A stretch of 6,067 bases of DNA from Frankiaceae bacterium. GTDB taxonomy: Bacteria; Actinomycetota; Actinomycetes; JAFAQI01. Below, piece after piece: positions 4,910-6,067 of this stretch. Location of the stretch: positions 1 through 6,067 of the forward strand of contig JAVEEE010000264.1 in assembly GCA_030840615.1 (NCBI GenBank). Reading direction: 5' to 3'. Under the pieces are notes generated by a model that saw only the letters and a program-made list of their open reading frames with translations, did not search any database and was not told the DNA's origin. Positions within the stretch are counted from its first letter, which is position 1; each line of letters begins with the position of its first letter. The translations under genes were made by a program, and so were the position numbers.

Positions 4910-5687
4910 TCCGTCTCCCAGGCTCCGCTTCCGCGACCGCGACGACGTCAGTGGCCGCGCCGTGCTCGTCACCGGCGGCACCAAGGGGCTGGGCCGCGGG
5001 CTCGCCAGCGCGTTCGTGGCCGCGGGCGCGGACGTGCTCGTCTGTGCGCGCACGCCTCCGGAGGAGGGGTCGGACGGCGTCACGTTCGTTGCTGCCGACC
5101 TGCGTGACCCCGTGCAGGCGTCGGCCGTCGTCGACGCGACGGTGGAGCGGTTCGGCCGGCTCGACGTGGTCGTCAACAACGCCGGTGGCTCGCCGGAGGC
5201 GGAGGCTGCGACAGTCTCTGCGCGGTTCGTCGAGAAGATCGTGGCTCTCAACCTGCTCGCGCCGTTCTACGTCGCACAAGCCGCCAACGCCGTGATGCAG
5301 CAGCAGGATGGCGGGGGCGTCATCGTCAACATCGGCAGCCTCTCCGGCCATCGCCCGTCACCCGGCACCGCGGCGTACGGCGCGGCGAAGGCAGGTCTCG
5401 CGAACCTGACCCGGTCGCTCGCCATGGAATGGGCACCGAAGGTGCGGGTCAACGCCGTCACCGTGGGATATCTCGAGACCCCGGACGGGTTGACGCACTA
5501 CGGCGGAGCCGAGGGCGCGGCGGCTGTCGGACGACGCGTTCCGATGGGACGGCTGGTCCAGCCAGCCGACGTCGCCGAGGCATGCCTCTGGCTGGCATCA
5601 CCTGCCGCAGCGTTCGTCACCGGAGCGGATATCGCGGTCGACGGCGGCGGCGAGCCGCCGACGTTTCTGACGACCCGTCAGGGCTAG
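4905..5687 (+). CDS. Short-chain dehydrogenase/reductase, classical type (Rv3549c-like)
   Basis: An NAD(P)(H)-dependent oxidoreductase of 260 residues with all classical SDR marks. These are TGGTKGLG at 23-30 for the nucleotide, ADLRD at 64-68, NNAG at 91-94, Asn116, Ser145 in NIGSLSG, and Tyr158/Lys162 in YGAAK. A cofactor-loop arginine at 49 (CART) may favour NADP(H), which is tentative. From memory it resembles M. tuberculosis Rv3549c, which is likewise divergent from echA20 and belongs to the steroid regulon. It does not resemble IpdF, whose nucleotide motif I recall differently. A hydroxyl or keto group of a steroid intermediate is the likely substrate, by context only. The GTG at 4905 has no Shine-Dalgarno sequence. 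The last codons contain operator O3 and the stop codon overlaps a -10 candidate for the TetR gene, which starts 9 bases after the stop. Confidence 0.9.
   Translation: MTPSPRLRFRDRDDVSGRAVLVTGGTKGLGRGLASAFVAAGADVLVCARTPPEEGSDGVTFVAADLRDPVQASAVVDATVERFGRLDVVVNNAGGSPEAEAATVSARFVEKIVALNLLAPFYVAQAANAVMQQQDGGGVIVNIGSLSGHRPSPGTAAYGAAKAGLANLTRSLAMEWAPKVRVNAVTVGYLETPDGLTHYGGAEGAAAVGRRVPMGRLVQPADVAEACLWLASPAAAFVTGADIAVDGGGEPPTFLTTRQG
5665..5683. promoter_or_regulatory. Operator O3, inside the SDR 3' end, before the TetR gene
   Basis: CTGACG (5667-5672) and CGTCAG (5676-5681) form a perfect 6-bp dyad around ACC. The core CTGACGACCCGTCAG keeps the CTGAC-N5-GTCAG frame of O1 and O2, and the two bases to its left (TT) also match O1, while the two on the right (GG) do not. 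It lies in the last codons of the SDR and ends 13 bases before the TetR GTG, a typical place for an autoregulatory site. The symmetry could instead be a weak hairpin, but no T-run follows, so a terminator is not supported. The outer positions are less conserved than in O1 and O2. Confidence 0.55.
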
Positions 5688-5690
5688 CAT
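5685..5690 (+). promoter_or_regulatory. Possible -10 box for the TetR gene
   Basis: TAGCAT fits TANNNT and contains the TAG stop of the SDR. Six bases separate it from the GTG at 5697, so transcription would begin at the start codon and the message would be leaderless, in agreement with the lack of a Shine-Dalgarno sequence. Operator O3 ends one base before it, in the space between -10 and -35. No clear -35 box is seen. Confidence 0.4.
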
Positions 5691-5696
5691 CGCAAC

Positions 5697-6067
5697 GTGG
5701 CCATTTCGGACGGAGCAGCACCGTTGCGGGCGGTCGACGGTCGAGTTCCGGGACGGCGCGGCCTGGCCACCCGGCAACGGTTGCTGGAGTGCACGATCGA
5801 CCTGCTCGCGACCACGCCTTACCGCGACCTCAAGGTCACAGACATCACTCGCGCCGCGGGCACGTCACCCGCAACCTTCTACCAGTACTTCGTCGACATC
5901 GAGGCGATCCTGCTCGCCGTTGCCGAGCAGACCGTCGAGGAAGGCCGACAGCTCGCCGAGCTGATCGCAGGCCGGCCCTGGAAGGGCGCGAGCGGTGTCG
6001 CGAGCGCGGAGGCGCTGGTCGACGGGTTCCTCGGTTTCTGGCGCGACCATCGCTCGACGCTGCGCGT
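5697..6067 (+). CDS. TetR-family transcriptional regulator, N-terminal part (runs off right edge)
   Basis: The first 123 residues of a TetR-type repressor; the gene continues past the window. After an arginine-containing N-terminal arm (RVPGRRGLATRQRLL at 16-30), the DNA-binding domain spans about 25-70. Its helix-turn-helix is visible as VTDITRAAGTSPATFYQYF at 47-65, and the ligand domain has just begun. The DNA-binding helices differ from what I recall of KstR2 (Rv3557c), and the operators seen here also differ, so I do not call it KstR2. It probably binds O1, O2 and O3, represses itself, the ipd operon, the SDR and the P450, and responds to a steroid-derived CoA thioester; this is inferred from position and repeated sites. 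GTG 5697 is the first possible start after the in-frame TAG at 5685-5687. It lies 9 bases after the SDR and may be expressed from both the SDR promoter and its own. Confidence 0.92.
   Translation, partial: MAISDGAAPLRAVDGRVPGRRGLATRQRLLECTIDLLATTPYRDLKVTDITRAAGTSPATFYQYFVDIEAILLAVAEQTVEEGRQLAELIAGRPWKGASGVASAEALVDGFLGFWRDHRSTLR

Noticed and set aside
5667..5681. Intrinsic terminator after the SDR gene
   Set aside because: The 6-bp stem has no following T-run, and the sequence matches the operator core seen at two other promoters.

Overview
The window looks like part of a steroid (cholesterol-type) catabolic locus from a high-GC Gram-positive bacterium, most likely an actinomycete. The grounds are the very high G+C content, the frequent GTG starts, the closely packed operon, and proteins that recall the KstR2-regulon enzymes of Mycobacterium tuberculosis. 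Those comparisons are from memory, without a database search. The gene downstream of ipdC is not the one I recall from M. tuberculosis, and no KstR2-type palindrome is visible. I therefore favour an actinobacterium other than a typical mycobacterium, but cannot name it.

Layout: two divergent transcription units start from a roughly 70-bp control region at 4835-4904. Leftward (minus strand) run echA20, ipdA, ipdB, ipdC, an alpha/beta hydrolase and, after a 39-bp gap, a cytochrome P450 that leaves the left edge. Most junctions between these genes overlap by 4 or 8 bases. Rightward (plus strand) run a short-chain dehydrogenase/reductase (SDR) and a TetR-family regulator that leaves the right edge. 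There is no gene-free stretch above 300 bases. I saw no tRNA, rRNA, CRISPR array, insertion sequence or clear intrinsic terminator.

How the genes work together: in the pathway established for M. tuberculosis and Rhodococcus, IpdC helps convert the two-ring CoA thioester left after loss of rings A and B. EchA20 then hydrolyses the five-membered ring to give COCHEA-CoA, and the IpdAB complex hydrolyses the last six-membered ring, leading to MOODA-CoA. The P450 resembles the CYP142-type steroid hydroxylases in the part that is visible. The hydrolase and the SDR have no certain substrate.

The most notable non-coding observation is one 15-bp palindromic core, CTGAY-N5-GTCAG. It occurs three times: over the P450 start, in the divergent echA20/SDR promoter, and just before the TetR gene inside the SDR 3' end. 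This suggests that the adjacent TetR protein controls itself, the ring-degradation operon, the SDR and the P450, using an operator unlike the KstR2 site known from mycobacteria.
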